Below are positions 36,382 through 46,415 of a stretch of 64,000 bases of DNA, piece by piece. The DNA is from Pseudomonas sp. G2-4 (lineage in GTDB: Bacteria > Pseudomonadota > Gammaproteobacteria > Pseudomonadales > Pseudomonadaceae). Position 1 is the first letter of the stretch, and every line of letters begins with the position of its first letter. The DNA is taken from NCBI RefSeq assembly GCF_030064125.1, contig NZ_CP125957.1, positions 4,706,501 through 4,770,500 of the forward strand, given 5' to 3'. A program made the translations under genes and the position numbers. Under the pieces are notes generated by a model, which saw only the letters and a program-made list of their open reading frames with translations, was not told where the DNA came from and searched no databases.

Positions 36382-38279
36382 CCTTGCGTCGCCGTTGGGA
36401 CATCAATACCCGCACCCAGCTCATCGCCCTCGGCCCGGCGTTGCTGCTGACCGTACTGTTGATCAGCTTCTTTACTTTCGTGCGGATCCAGGACTTGCGC
36501 CAGGAGCTCAATCACACCGGGCAACTGATCGCCAATCAACTGGCTCCGGCCACGGAATACGGGGTGATTTCCGGCAACAAGGAGGTACTGGAAAGCCTGC
36601 TGACTGCCACCCTGGCGACTCCCCACGTGCGTTTTCTGGAGATTCAGGACCGCACGAACCGGGCGCTGGTATACGTCGAGCAATCCGAACCCACCGACGA
36701 CCACTCCCAACAGGTCGAAGTGTTCCAGGCCCCGGTTCGTCTGCAACGCATTGCCCTGAATAATGATTTCCTGCAAGGCGACAGCGCTCCCACTGAGGTC
36801 CCCGGTGAGGATTACCTGGGCCGCGTGATCGTTGGCATGTCCAGTGACGCCTTTAGCCAGCGGCAGCAGGAAATTTTGTTCAAGGCTGCCATCCTGGCGC
36901 TGTTCGCCTTGCTGTTTACCTTTCTGGTGGCGCGTCGCCTGGCCTCGAACCTGTCCCGTCCGATCCGCGACATCGGCAACGCGGTCAAGGCGATCCAGCA
37001 AGGCGACTACAGCACGCCGCTGCCCATCGTCGACGAAGGCGAACTGGGGGCCCTGTCGCGGCACATCAACAACCTGGCCGATGGGCTCGAGCAAGCCAGC
37101 CGTGAACAACACCAGGCCATGGCGCAACTGATCAAGACCCGGGAAGAAGCGGAAAAGGCCAACAGCGCCAAGTCCGAGTTCCTGGCGATGATGAGCCATG
37201 AACTGCGCACGCCCATGAACGGCGTACTGGGCATGCTGCAATTGCTGGAAACCACCCGGATGACCGACGAGCAGCATGAGTACACGGCGCTGGCGTCCGA
37301 ATCCACCGAGCACCTGCTGAAAGTCATCAACGACATCCTCGACTTTTCGCGCATCGAGCGCTCGGCCCTGGAGCTGGAACACATCCCGTTCAATCTGGCG
37401 GAGCTGGTGGGCAGTTGCGCCCAGTCGTTCCAGCACAGCGCCGCGCAACGCAAACTGGGCCTGGACCTGCTGATCCCCGACGACATGCAAGCCTTGCAGG
37501 TCCAAGGCGATCCGACGCGGATCCGGCAGATCCTGGTGAACCTGATCGGCAACGCGCTGAAATTCACCGAGCAAGGTCAGGTCACCGTGCAGTGCCAATG
37601 GCAGGCCCTGGATCACGAATTGTTGTGGTTCACCTGCACGGTGCGTGACAGCGGCATTGGCATTCCGGTCGAGAGCCTGGAGCGCATGTTCGACGCCTTC
37701 CAGCAAGCCGACAGTTCGATCTCCCGGCGTTACGGTGGCACCGGCCTGGGCCTGCCGATCGCCCGCACCCTGGCCGAACGCATGGGTGGCACGCTGCGGG
37801 CCCAGAGTGACGAAGGCCTGGGCTCAGTATTCACCCTCGAAATTCCGCTGGCCCGGTCGCGGCAGATCCCACCGCCCCTGGTGCCACGCCTGTCGAGCCG
37901 CAGTGGCGAAGGCGAAGGCCGTAACGTGCTGTTGGTCGAGGACAACCCGGTCAATCAGACGGTGATCGAAGCCATGCTGCGCAGCCTGGGCTTCACGGTC
38001 AGCGTTGCCGTCGACGGCGCCCAGGCCGTACGCAGCGCCGAAAGCCTGATTTTCGAAGCGATCCTCATGGATTGTCGACTGCCCATCATCGACGGCTACG
38101 AAGCCACGCGACAGATCCGCCAGCTACCCGGCTGCAGCGACGTGCCGATCATCGCCCTGACCGCCAATGCCTTGCAGGGCGACCGCGAAGCCTGCCTGGC
38201 AGCGGGTATGAACGATTACCTGGCCAAGCCGTTCAAACGCGTTGACCTGCAGCAAATTCTGCAGCGTTGGGTGGATTAG
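36378..38279 (+). CDS. Hybrid sensor histidine kinase (PA1611-like)
   Basis: 633 residues. TM1 about 16-36, a periplasmic domain of about 135 residues, TM2 about 173-193, HAMP about 195-250, HisKA with MMSHELRTPMNGVLGM, HATPase with NLIGNALKFTEQG and GGTGLGLPIA, and a receiver with ILMDCRLPIIDGYE and YLAKPFKR. No Hpt domain. From memory, P. aeruginosa PA1611, the RetS-interacting kinase, lies next to fabA-fabB, so this is probably its counterpart. The attached receptor and binding protein differ from what I recall there. Confidence 0.88.
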   Translation: MTLRRRWDINTRTQLIALGPALLLTVLLISFFTFVRIQDLRQELNHTGQLIANQLAPATEYGVISGNKEVLESLLTATLATPHVRFLEIQDRTNRALVYVEQSEPTDDHSQQVEVFQAPVRLQRIALNNDFLQGDSAPTEVPGEDYLGRVIVGMSSDAFSQRQQEILFKAAILALFALLFTFLVARRLASNLSRPIRDIGNAVKAIQQGDYSTPLPIVDEGELGALSRHINNLADGLEQASREQHQAMAQLIKTREEAEKANSAKSEFLAMMSHELRTPMNGVLGMLQLLETTRMTDEQHEYTALASESTEHLLKVINDILDFSRIERSALELEHIPFNLAELVGSCAQSFQHSAAQRKLGLDLLIPDDMQALQVQGDPTRIRQILVNLIGNALKFTEQGQVTVQCQWQALDHELLWFTCTVRDSGIGIPVESLERMFDAFQQADSSISRRYGGTGLGLPIARTLAERMGGTLRAQSDEGLGSVFTLEIPLARSRQIPPPLVPRLSSRSGEGEGRNVLLVEDNPVNQTVIEAMLRSLGFTVSVAVDGAQAVRSAESLIFEAILMDCRLPIIDGYEATRQIRQLPGCSDVPIIALTANALQGDREACLAAGMNDYLAKPFKRVDLQQILQRWVD

Positions 38280-38365
38280 TGGCCGGTGTGACTGGCGTGA
38301 AAGGCGAAAGTGCGGCAGTCTTAGGCACCCGAACAAGCCTCGATTGGGGCTTGAATAAAAATTTC

Positions 38366-38383
38366 AGTGCACAGGTGTACATT
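38366..38383. promoter_or_regulatory. Candidate FabR/DesT-like operator upstream of fabA
   Basis: Imperfect inverted repeat AGTGCACA-GG-TGTACATT (6 of 8 pairs) about 130 bases before the fabA ATG. TetR regulators of unsaturated-fatty-acid genes in gamma-proteobacteria recognise similar palindromes. Identity is uncertain. Confidence 0.35.
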
Positions 38384-38515
38384 CATTTCCCGTGTGCTGT
38401 GACTTTCACTACAACGCAATAGTCTATGGGTAGGCTGTCGATTCGAGGCATGAACGCTTCGATCGGCCGGGAAGATTTGCCCCACCCTGCCGCATGGGAC
38501 TATTGAGGAGCTCGC

Positions 38516-39031
38516 ATGACCAAACAAAACGCCTTTACTCGGGAAGACCTGCTGCGCTGCAGTCGCGGTGAGCTGTTCGGCCCAGGTAACGCGCAACTGC
38601 CCGCCCCGAACATGCTGATGGTGGATCGCATCACCCATATCAGCGAAGAGGGTGGCAAGTACGGCAAAGGTGAATTGGTCGCCGAGCTGGATATCAATCC
38701 GGACCTGTGGTTCTTCGCCTGCCATTTCGAGGGTGATCCGGTGATGCCGGGCTGCCTGGGCCTGGATGCCATGTGGCAACTGGTCGGTTTCTTCCTCGGC
38801 TGGCAAGGCCTGCCGGGTCGCGGTCGCGCCCTGGGTTCAGGCGAAGTGAAGTTCTTTGGTCAGGTCCTGCCGACCGCCAAGAAAATCACCTATAACATTC
38901 ATATCAAACGCGTCCTCAAGGGCAAGCTGAACATGGCCATTGCCGATGGTTCGGTGACCGTGGACGGTCGCGAGATCTACACCGCCGAAGGCCTTCGGGT
39001 CGGCGTTTTCACCTCCACTGACAACTTCTAA
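38516..39031 (+). CDS. fabA: 3-hydroxyacyl-ACP dehydratase/isomerase FabA
   Basis: Introduces the double bond of unsaturated fatty acids: dehydrates 3-hydroxydecanoyl-ACP and isomerises trans-2- to cis-3-decenoyl-ACP. 171 residues. Catalytic His in [17 protein letters not shown] (near residue 70) and Asp in [11 protein letters not shown]. Strong ribosome site GAGGAG. Eleven bases before fabB, the standard pair. Confidence 0.97.
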   Translation: MTKQNAFTREDLLRCSRGELFGPGNAQLPAPNMLMVDRITHISEEGGKYGKGELVAELDINPDLWFFACHFEGDPVMPGCLGLDAMWQLVGFFLGWQGLPGRGRALGSGEVKFFGQVLPTAKKITYNIHIKRVLKGKLNMAIADGSVTVDGREIYTAEGLRVGVFTSTDNF

Positions 39032-39042
39032 GGGTTATCCGC

Positions 39043-40263
39043 ATGCGCCGCGTCGTTATCACTGGTCTGGGCATCGTTTCGTGCCTGGGCAATGACAAAG
39101 AGACCGTCTCCGCTAACCTGCGTGCAAGTCGCCCGGGCATCCGGTTCAACCCGGAATATGCCGAAATGGGTCTGCGTAGCCAGGTTTCCGGCTCCATTGA
39201 CCTCAACCTCGAAGAGCTGATCGATCGCAAGATCTATCGTTTCGTCGGCCACGCGGCGGCTTACGCCTACCTGGCCATGAAGGACGCCATCGCTGACTCC
39301 GGCCTGACCGAAGAGCAAGTGTCCAACCCGCGCACCGGCCTGATCGCCGGCTCCGGTGGCGCCTCCACCTTAAACCAGATGGAAGCGCTGGACATCCTGC
39401 GCGAAAAAGGCGTCAAGCGCGTCGGCCCGTACCGCGTCACGCGGACCATGAGCAGCACCGTTTCCGCCTGCCTGGCGACACCGTTCAAGATCAAGGGCCT
39501 GAACTACTCCATCGCCTCTGCCTGCGCCACCAGCGCGCACTGCATCGGCAATGCCATGGAACAGATCCAGATGGGCAAGCAGGACGTCGTGTTCGCCGGC
39601 GGCGGTGAAGAAGAACATTGGAGCCAGTCGTTCCTGTTCGACGCCATGGGCGCCCTGTCCAGCCAGTACAACGACACCCCGGAAAAAGCCTCCCGCGCCT
39701 ACGACGCCAAGCGTGACGGTTTTGTCATCGCCGGCGGCGGCGGCATGGTGGTGGTCGAGGAGCTGGAACACGCCCTGGCCCGTGGCGCGAAAATCTACGC
39801 GGAAGTCGTCGGCTACGGCGCCACTTCCGATGGCTACGACATGGTCGCCCCAAGCGGCGAAGGTGCCATCCGTTGCATGCAGATGGCCATGTCCACCGTT
39901 GATGCACCGATCGACTACCTGAACACCCACGGCACCTCGACCCCGGTCGGTGACGTGATGGAAATGAAAGGTGTGCGTGAAGTCTTCGGTGACAAGGCTC
40001 CGGCCATCAGCTCCACCAAGAGCCTGTCGGGTCACTCCCTGGGCGCCGCCGGCGTTCATGAAGCGATCTATTGCATGCTGATGATGGAAGGCAACTTCAT
40101 GGCAGGTTCGGCCAACATCGACGAACTGGATCCGGAAGTGGCCGACATGCCAATCCTGACCAAGACTCGCGAAAACGCCACCATCAACACCGTGATGAGC
40201 AACAGCTTCGGCTTCGGTGGCACCAATGCCACCCTGGTATTGAAGCGCTGGCAGGGCAAGTAA
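39043..40263 (+). CDS. fabB: 3-oxoacyl-ACP synthase I FabB
   Basis: Condensing enzyme that elongates cis-3-decenoyl-ACP to unsaturated fatty acids. 406 residues. Catalytic Cys in [11 protein letters not shown] near residue 163, His in [11 protein letters not shown] near 298 and [13 protein letters not shown] near 333 complete the Cys-His-His triad. Operon with fabA. Confidence 0.97.
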   Translation: MRRVVITGLGIVSCLGNDKETVSANLRASRPGIRFNPEYAEMGLRSQVSGSIDLNLEELIDRKIYRFVGHAAAYAYLAMKDAIADSGLTEEQVSNPRTGLIAGSGGASTLNQMEALDILREKGVKRVGPYRVTRTMSSTVSACLATPFKIKGLNYSIASACATSAHCIGNAMEQIQMGKQDVVFAGGGEEEHWSQSFLFDAMGALSSQYNDTPEKASRAYDAKRDGFVIAGGGGMVVVEELEHALARGAKIYAEVVGYGATSDGYDMVAPSGEGAIRCMQMAMSTVDAPIDYLNTHGTSTPVGDVMEMKGVREVFGDKAPAISSTKSLSGHSLGAAGVHEAIYCMLMMEGNFMAGSANIDELDPEVADMPILTKTRENATINTVMSNSFGFGGTNATLVLKRWQGK

Positions 40264-40283
40264 GCCCCGTCACTACGCCACAC

Positions 40284-40318
40284 AAAAAAACGCCCCGACT
40301 GGTTCGGGGCGTTTTTTT
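40284..40318. terminator. Bidirectional terminator after fabB
   Basis: Stem ACGCCCCGA / TCGGGGCGT, A7 on the left and T7 on the right; it can end both fabB (+) and the convergent DUF3859 gene (-). Confidence 0.92.
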
Positions 40319-40359
40319 GTGCCTGCTCAATACACAGAATTGCCTGTGGTGGATGGAAC

Positions 40360-40824
40360 TCAGCGCACCACAAACCGCTGCTGCGTCAGCAGCCGATCCC
40401 CCTGGAACACCATGAACCGCCACTCTCCCGGCACCACTTCGTGGCTTTCGGTGAACTCATAGGCCATGACATCCTGAGGCGCACCGGGCACCAGTTTCTG
40501 GATGACTTCGAGTTTATCGTGACGCACGCCATCAGGGGTGCGGATCCCGGGCGTGAAGTACAACAGGGTCAACGGCTGGTCATCAGCGACCTTGCCCGCC
40601 AACTGGTAGCGCATGCCGAACTTGGTGCCCAGCTTAGCCGGCACGCTTTCGGTCTGGCGGATCTGCTCGTTACTACGCCGCAGTACCCGCTCCCCCGATT
40701 GCAGCTCGGCTTGTGGTCCTTCGAAAACGCCGTACTCCACCGGGCCTTCGACACGGACTTCTGCCTGTGCCAGACCGCAGGTCAACAACAGCGCGACCAG
40801 TGCGCTTGAACGGGTGAGGTGCAT
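40360..40824 (-). CDS. DUF3859 secreted protein
   Basis: 154 residues with a signal peptide (LVALLLTCGLAQA, residues 9-21). The mature part is a single beta-rich DUF3859 domain with VEYGVFEGPQAEL and ESHEVVPGEWRFMVFQGDRL, probably an immunoglobulin-like fold. CAAGGAG ribosome site before ATG 40824. Function unknown, convergent with fabB. Confidence 0.87.
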   Translation of the reverse strand: MHLTRSSALVALLLTCGLAQAEVRVEGPVEYGVFEGPQAELQSGERVLRRSNEQIRQTESVPAKLGTKFGMRYQLAGKVADDQPLTLLYFTPGIRTPDGVRHDKLEVIQKLVPGAPQDVMAYEFTESHEVVPGEWRFMVFQGDRLLTQQRFVVR

Positions 40825-40907
40825 AGTGCGCTCCTTGATTGAGATGAGCGCGAGGGTATGACGCCGTAGTGACAGGCTGATGACAAACCCTGCCCACCGA
40901 TAATCCC

Positions 40908-40999
40908 GTGGCGAGGGAGCTTGCTCCCGCTCGGTTGCGCAGCGACCGCAAAAATACGGGGCCGCGGCGCAGCCCAGCGGGAGCAAGCTCCCTCGCCAC
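40908..40999. repeat. REPIN, family A
   Basis: Arms GTGGCGAGGGAGCTTGCTCC and complement with a short loop (about 45 bases). It lies between two minus-strand genes, 9 bases past the amidohydrolase stop. Confidence 0.88.
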
Positions 41000-41008
41000 A
41001 AAAGCCGT

Positions 41009-42019
41009 TCAGCGGGGGACCGAACGAGGCAACACCGCCAGGAAGTTATCCCGCGCGACCTTCCTGGCCACGTCTTCGGGCAAGGCATCCAGGAACGGAT
41101 CAAAACTGCGCAACTCCTCACCCAACTTGTTGAAACGCCCTACCACGTCCGAGCCCACCATGAAGCGCTCCGGAAAGCGCTCTACCAACTGCACCCACTC
41201 CTGCCGAGGCTTGCCCGCCTCGTCCAGCAAGTAGGGCGTAAGCAGGCTCCAGGACAGGTCTACGTACAGATTGGGGTAGGACTCAAGCATCCGGGTCAAG
41301 GTCGGCAAGAGAAAATCCAGCTGGGTCTGGTGGCGATGAATTTCCATGCTGGTACCGGCATGGGCCCAGATGAACCGCGTGTGCGGATGATTACGCAGGG
41401 GCTCCTCCATTTCTGCCAGGTACAGCGGATTTTTCTCACGCTTGGAGGTGATGTTGGAATGCAGCATCACCGGCAGATCATTCTCCGCCGCCAGATGATA
41501 GATCCGGGTCATGGCTTCGTTATTGGCCCTCGGGGTATCACCCGAGGTCAACGCCGTAAGGTCATCGTGGCGGGTGAACACCTCGCCGATGCCTTGCCAC
41601 AGCCCAGGGTACAGATCGAGCATGCGCTGGATATGCGCGGCGGAGTTCTTGTCGTTGGGATTGAAGCCCGACAGGAAAGGATGGAAGTGCTGGCGTTGCT
41701 CGGCGGTCAGCTTGCTCACCGCGGCGGCGACAATCACATCGGTGGCGCTGTACCAATAGGCGTCCGCATCGTCACCGGCGTAATAACGCGGACGCTTGGG
41801 CTCGTCCTCATGCCATTTCTTGGCCACCGGAATGCCAGAAATCATCACATGCTCGATGTGATTGTCCGCCATGGCTTGGAGCAGCTCGGGCATTCCGGCA
41901 GTTTCCTGAAAGAAATCGACGTAATGCATGTGCGCATCGCTGTAGGCATATTCGCGGGCCATGGCGCTGCTGCTAAAAACGACCAGCAGCCAGGTGAGGA
42001 TTAAACGGGGCAAGGGCAC
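41009..42019 (-). CDS. Exported amidohydrolase (metal-dependent TIM barrel)
   Basis: 336 residues. Signal peptide LILTWLLVVFSSSAMA, then the amidohydrolase barrel: metal-binding DAHMHYVDFF at the start of the mature chain, VMLHSNITS near residue 210, FIWAHAGTS near 245 and VGSDVV near 305. The organisation is that of the amidohydrolase-2 (decarboxylase/lactonase) family. I choose GTG 42019, with GGAG 7 bases upstream. Periplasmic location is unusual for the family; substrate unknown. Confidence 0.83.
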   Translation of the reverse strand: MPLPRLILTWLLVVFSSSAMAREYAYSDAHMHYVDFFQETAGMPELLQAMADNHIEHVMISGIPVAKKWHEDEPKRPRYYAGDDADAYWYSATDVIVAAAVSKLTAEQRQHFHPFLSGFNPNDKNSAAHIQRMLDLYPGLWQGIGEVFTRHDDLTALTSGDTPRANNEAMTRIYHLAAENDLPVMLHSNITSKREKNPLYLAEMEEPLRNHPHTRFIWAHAGTSMEIHRHQTQLDFLLPTLTRMLESYPNLYVDLSWSLLTPYLLDEAGKPRQEWVQLVERFPERFMVGSDVVGRFNKLGEELRSFDPFLDALPEDVARKVARDNFLAVLPRSVPR

Positions 42020-42145
42020 AGGCACACTCCAAAGGTCATGAGCAGCATAGACCCCAGCCGTCCCGCCCGGGTTCAAGGCGTGCGTGCCGCGGCCACGAAC
42101 GGCGGGGTATGCTTGGCACAACCGTTGTTCGACCTGGAAGCCACC

Positions 42146-43006
42146 ATGACCACCCTCCTGACTGTTCGCCCCCGCGCAGAAGATGTCGAAGGCCAGCCGA
42201 TTCTTCGCCCATTGCCATCCGCCAAGTGCCGCAGCGTCGGACCTTTCGTGTTTTTCGACCACATGCTGCAAACCACCTACCCGGCCGGCAAAGGCATGAA
42301 CATCCGCCAGCATCCCCATATCGGCCTGTCCACCCTCACCTACCTGTTCGAGGGAAAACTCCAGCACAAGGACAGCCTGGGTTCCGATCAGGTGGTGGAT
42401 GCCGGGGATGTCAGCTGGATGACCGCCGGCAGCGCCATTGCCCACGTCGAGCGCACGCCCGAAGCACTGTTGGGGAGTGATTTCGTCATGCACGGGTTAC
42501 AAGTCTGGCTGGCCTCGCCCAAGTCCCACGAAGAGGGGCCTGGGCACTACAGCCATCATCCGGCACCCAGCCTGCCCGTCAGCGATAACCTGGGGGTGAG
42601 CATCCGGATGATCGCCGGGTCAGGCTTTTGCCTGGAATCGCCGGTACCTGTGCTGTCTCCTACGCTGTATGCCGAACTGAACCTGCAAACCGCGACGACC
42701 TTGCTGATTCCTACCGAACATGAGGAACGGGCCCTGTATGTCTTGAGCGGCGAGGCGTTGCTGGAGGGCGAGCCGGTGGAACCCCACTCGTTGGTGATAC
42801 TGCCGGCTGGGGAAGAGATGACGTTGTTTGCGGGCAGTGACTGCCATGCCGTGCTGTTCGGCGGCGAACCGCTGGATGGGCCGCGGCGGATGAACTGGAA
42901 CTTCGTTTCCAGCGATCCGGCCCGGATCGATGAAGCCCGCCGACGCTGGGCGGCCGGGGACTGGCCGAGCGTGCCGGGGGAAAGTGAGCGGATCGAGTTG
43001 CCCTGA
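42146..43006 (+). CDS. Pirin-family protein
   Basis: 286 residues, bicupin. N-terminal cupin metal ligands are in FVFFDHML and RQHPHIGLSTLTYL (two His plus later His/Glu in HKDSLG / AHVER). The C-terminal cupin includes the AELNLQ segment. Family members act as quercetinases or bind transcription/metabolic partners. ATG 42146 with GGAAG upstream; the longer frame to 42038 overlaps the leader of the amidohydrolase and is not used. Confidence 0.9.
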   Translation: MTTLLTVRPRAEDVEGQPILRPLPSAKCRSVGPFVFFDHMLQTTYPAGKGMNIRQHPHIGLSTLTYLFEGKLQHKDSLGSDQVVDAGDVSWMTAGSAIAHVERTPEALLGSDFVMHGLQVWLASPKSHEEGPGHYSHHPAPSLPVSDNLGVSIRMIAGSGFCLESPVPVLSPTLYAELNLQTATTLLIPTEHEERALYVLSGEALLEGEPVEPHSLVILPAGEEMTLFAGSDCHAVLFGGEPLDGPRRMNWNFVSSDPARIDEARRRWAAGDWPSVPGESERIELP

Positions 43007-43029
43007 TTTCAGGATTGCTTGTCAGGCCG

Positions 43030-43120
43030 CCATCGCGGGCAAGCTCCCACATTGTATTTGAGTGATCACAGAATGTGCGTTCACAGCGGATCATTGTGGG
43101 AGCGAGCTTGCTCGCGATGG
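43030..43120. repeat. Degenerate REPIN, family B
   Basis: Right arm is intact (GTGGGAGCGAGCTTGCTCGC), but the left arm lacks about four bases of the core (CATCGCGGGCAAGCTCCCAC). Between convergent pirin and dienelactone hydrolase genes. Confidence 0.8.
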
Positions 43121-43162
43121 CTTTATGTCAGACAACAAGAGCATCAAATCCAGAAGCCGAGG

Positions 43163-43891
43163 TCAGCCCTTGAACACTTCATCCAGCAAGTTATGCATCG
43201 ACCTGAAGGCACGCGCGGCGACCTTGGCGTCGTACATCATCTTGCCCGGCACATTGGCCTGCGGGTCGGTGAACGAGTGCACCGCGCCGCCGTAGCTCAG
43301 CAGTTGCCAGTCCACCCCGGCCGCATTCATTTCATCTTCGAAGGCCGGCAGTTGCTCTTTGGGTACCAATGGATCCGAGGCACCGTGCATCACCAACACC
43401 GAACCCTGGATGTTTTGCGCATCCGCCGGGTTCGGCGTATCCAGGGTGCCATGGAATGAAATCGCGGCCTTCAGCGGTGCCCCAGTACGGGCCAGTTCCA
43501 GGGCGCAGCAACCACCGAAGCAGAAACCGAACGTGGCCAACCTGGACGCATCGACCTGCGCTTCACCTTGGTTTTGCAGTTGCTCAAGCGCCGCCTGCAT
43601 GCGCTTGCGCAACAGGGCCCGGTCGTTCTTGAGGGGCATCATCGCCGCCCCGGCCTCGTCGGCGCTGGTCGGGCGCACCGTCTGCCCATACAGATCGGCA
43701 ATCAGTACAACGTAACCGTTGGCCGCCACTGTCTTGGCGATATCCTCGGCGCCAGCACCGACGCCCATCCAGTTCGGCGCCATCAACAAACCAGGGCGCG
43801 AGCCCTGCTGGCTAATGTCGAAGGCCAGACGGCCTTCATAGGTTTGACCTTCGATCTGATAGACCAGTGAACGAACCGTAACCTGACTCAT
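43163..43891 (-). CDS. Dienelactone hydrolase family protein
   Basis: 242 residues. Catalytic Cys in FGFCFGGCCALELA near residue 125, with Asp and His late (HGASDPLVP; GGAVHSFTD), i.e. a Cys-Asp-His hydrolase. Many are not true dienelactone hydrolases in beta-ketoadipate metabolism, and no such genes are nearby. Strong ribosome site AGAGGAG. Downstream of htpG on the same strand but separated by a terminator. Confidence 0.9.
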   Translation of the reverse strand: MSQVTVRSLVYQIEGQTYEGRLAFDISQQGSRPGLLMAPNWMGVGAGAEDIAKTVAANGYVVLIADLYGQTVRPTSADEAGAAMMPLKNDRALLRKRMQAALEQLQNQGEAQVDASRLATFGFCFGGCCALELARTGAPLKAAISFHGTLDTPNPADAQNIQGSVLVMHGASDPLVPKEQLPAFEDEMNAAGVDWQLLSYGGAVHSFTDPQANVPGKMMYDAKVAARAFRSMHNLLDEVFKG

Positions 43892-43925
43892 GACGGACTC
43901 CTCTTTAATCGGAACACCAGAAATG

Positions 43926-43950
43926 AAAAAACCCGCCGAAGCGGGTTTTT
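43926..43950 (-). terminator. htpG terminator
   Basis: Stem ACCCGC / GCGGGT with a GAA-type tetraloop, and a T-run on the minus strand; 12 bases past the htpG stop. Confidence 0.88.
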
Positions 43951-43961
43951 CCTGCACTTGA

Positions 43962-45866
43962 TTAAGCTGACAGTTCAACCAGCAGCTTGTTCAGGCGACG
44001 CACATACGCCGCCGGGTCCTTCAAGCTGTCGCCAGCCGCGAGGGCTGCCTGGTCGAACAGGATGTGCGACAGGTCACCGAAACGCTCTTCGCTCTGCTCG
44101 TTGTCGAGTTTTTCCACCAGCGGGTGGGCCGGGTTGAATTCGAAGATCGGCTTGGAGTCCGGAACCTTCTGGCCGCTGGCTTCGAGGATCTGGCGCATCT
44201 GCAGGCCGAGGTCCTGCTCGCCGATGGCCAGGATCGCCGGAGAGTCGGTCAGGCGGTGAGAGACGCGCACTTCGCTGACAACATCACCCAGGGCAGTCTT
44301 GATCCGCTCGACCAGACCTTCCTTGCTCTTGGCGACTTCCTCGGCGGCTTTCTTGTCTTCTTCCGAATCCAGGTTGCCAAGGTCCAGGTCTCCACGGGCC
44401 ACGTCGACAAAGCTCTTGCCGTCGAACTCGTTGAGATAGCTCATCAGCCACTCGTCGATGCGGTCAGTCAGCAGCAGCACTTCGATGCCTTTCTTGCGGA
44501 AGACTTCCAGGTGCGGGCTGTTCTTGACCTGTGCATAAGTTTCACCGGTCAGGTAGTAGATCTTGTCCTGGCCTTCCTTGGCGCGGGCCAGGTAATCGGC
44601 CAGACCGACGATCTGCTCGCCATCGTCACCCTGGGTCGAGGCAAAGCGCAGCAGGCCGGCGATCTTCTCTTTGTTGGCGAAGTCTTCGGCCGGACCTTCT
44701 TTCATCACCTGGCCGAAGTTCTTCCAGAAGCTCTTGTACTGCTCGGGCTCGTTCTTCGCCAGTTTTTCCAGCATGTCCAGGACACGCTTGGTCAGCGCCG
44801 ACTTCATGGAGTCGATGATCGGATCTTTCTGCAGGATTTCCCGCGACACGTTCAGCGACAGGTCGTTGGAGTCCACGACACCCTTGATGAAACGCAGGTA
44901 CAGCGGCAGGAATGACTCGGCCTGGTCCATCACGAACACCCGCTGCACATACAATTTCAGGCCGCGGGGCGCTTCGCGCTGGTACAGGTCGAACGGCGCA
45001 CGGGCCGGCACGTACAGCAGCGAGTTGTATTCCAGCTTGCCTTCGACCTTGTTATGGCTCCAGCTCAGCGGGTTCTCGTAGTCGTGGGCGATGTGCTTGT
45101 AGAACTCCTGGTATTCCTCGTCCTTCACCTCGGTGCGTGGACGCGTCCACAGGGCACTGGCGCGGTTGACGGTTTCCCATTCCACTTCAGGCTTTTCTTC
45201 GCCTTCGGCAGCGGTGACTTCCTTCGGCAGCTCGATTGGCAGTGCGATGTGGTCGGAGTACTTCTTGATGATGTTGCGCAGGCGCCAGCCATCGGCGAAC
45301 TCGTCCTCACCGGACTTGAGGTGCAGCACGATGCGCGTACCGCGGTCAGCCTTGTCGACCGTGGCGACTTCAAACTCGCCTTCGCCCTTGGACGACCAGT
45401 GCACGCCTTCGCTCGCAGCGAGGCCGGCACGGCGGCTGAACACTTCGACCTGATCGGCCACGATGAACGCGGAATAGAAACCAACGCCGAACTGACCGAT
45501 CAGGTGGGAATCTTTTTTCTGATCGCCGGAAAGGTTTTTCATGAAATCGGCGGTGCCGGACTTGGCGATGGTGCCCAGGTGCGTGATCACCTCTTCGCGG
45601 CTCATGCCGATGCCGTTGTCTTCGAGGGTGACGGTTTTCGCGTCCTTGTCGAAGCTCACACGGATTTTCAGCTCAGCGCCGCCTTCCAGCAGTTCAGGCT
45701 TGGAAAGGGCTTCGAAACGTAATTTGTCGACAGCGTCAGAGGCGTTCGAAATCAGCTCGCGAAGGAAAATTTCCTTATTGGAATACAGCGAGTGAATCAT
45801 CAGGTGCAGCAGTTGCTTCACCTCGGTCTGGAAGCCCAGGGTTTCCTTTTGAGTTTCCACGCTCAT
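43962..45866 (-). CDS. htpG: Chaperone HtpG (Hsp90)
   Basis: ATP-dependent dimeric chaperone. 634 residues, the normal size. N-terminal GHKL ATPase: [15 protein letters not shown] (residues 33-47), [11 protein letters not shown], and [15 protein letters not shown]; middle domain with [19 protein letters not shown] region and C-terminal dimerisation domain. I use ATG 45866, 10 bases from GGAG; an ATG two codons earlier is possible. Heat-shock promoter not identified. Confidence 0.97.
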   Translation of the reverse strand: MSVETQKETLGFQTEVKQLLHLMIHSLYSNKEIFLRELISNASDAVDKLRFEALSKPELLEGGAELKIRVSFDKDAKTVTLEDNGIGMSREEVITHLGTIAKSGTADFMKNLSGDQKKDSHLIGQFGVGFYSAFIVADQVEVFSRRAGLAASEGVHWSSKGEGEFEVATVDKADRGTRIVLHLKSGEDEFADGWRLRNIIKKYSDHIALPIELPKEVTAAEGEEKPEVEWETVNRASALWTRPRTEVKDEEYQEFYKHIAHDYENPLSWSHNKVEGKLEYNSLLYVPARAPFDLYQREAPRGLKLYVQRVFVMDQAESFLPLYLRFIKGVVDSNDLSLNVSREILQKDPIIDSMKSALTKRVLDMLEKLAKNEPEQYKSFWKNFGQVMKEGPAEDFANKEKIAGLLRFASTQGDDGEQIVGLADYLARAKEGQDKIYYLTGETYAQVKNSPHLEVFRKKGIEVLLLTDRIDEWLMSYLNEFDGKSFVDVARGDLDLGNLDSEEDKKAAEEVAKSKEGLVERIKTALGDVVSEVRVSHRLTDSPAILAIGEQDLGLQMRQILEASGQKVPDSKPIFEFNPAHPLVEKLDNEQSEERFGDLSHILFDQAALAAGDSLKDPAAYVRRLNKLLVELSA

Positions 45867-45953
45867 GGTCATCAAACTCCAAGTGGATGGTGGTGTCCGC
45901 CTCGCTGAGATTGGCGGCGGGATGTCCTCAAGGTGGGGGCAACGGTGATGATT

Positions 45954-46415
45954 TCAAGGGCAGTCGGGTTTTGAGGGCTCCTGGATCTTGAAATGCGCCC
46001 GGGCGGTGGCGATGGGCTCGGCTTCGACGTCCTGCCAGGCGGTGATCGCCACGTTGGCCACGCGCCGCCCCTGACGCCAGACCTGGCACTTGGCATAGGT
46101 GTCGCGAAATTGCCCGGCGCGCAGGTAATCCAGGGAAAAATCGATGATTTTCGGCACGCCCGGGGCGCCAGTGGCGATCAATAAATGAACGGCAGCCGAC
46201 AGCTCCATGAAACCGGCAATGACCCCGCCATGGATCGCCGGCAGTAAAGGGTTACCAATGTTGTCCTTGTTGGCCGGCAGCCGGAACAGCAGTTCATCAC
46301 CTTGGCGTGTGCACTCCACGCCAATCAGTTGCGCATAGGGAATCGAGGCCAGCAGCAGCGCGTAGTCGCCCCGTTCACAGGCCTGGCGCAGGTGTTCCTC
46401 AGTGACATCGCTCAT
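45954..46415 (-). CDS. Hotdog-fold thioesterase, second of a pair
   Basis: 153 residues. Active-site helix LLPAIHGGVIAGFMELSAAV near residue 58 with HGG motif, then DFSLDYLRAG. PaaI-like; substrate unknown. Its start overlaps the preceding hotdog gene (ATGA). A pair of co-translated hotdog proteins may form a heteromer. Confidence 0.88.
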   Translation of the reverse strand: MSDVTEEHLRQACERGDYALLLASIPYAQLIGVECTRQGDELLFRLPANKDNIGNPLLPAIHGGVIAGFMELSAAVHLLIATGAPGVPKIIDFSLDYLRAGQFRDTYAKCQVWRQGRRVANVAITAWQDVEAEPIATARAHFKIQEPSKPDCP

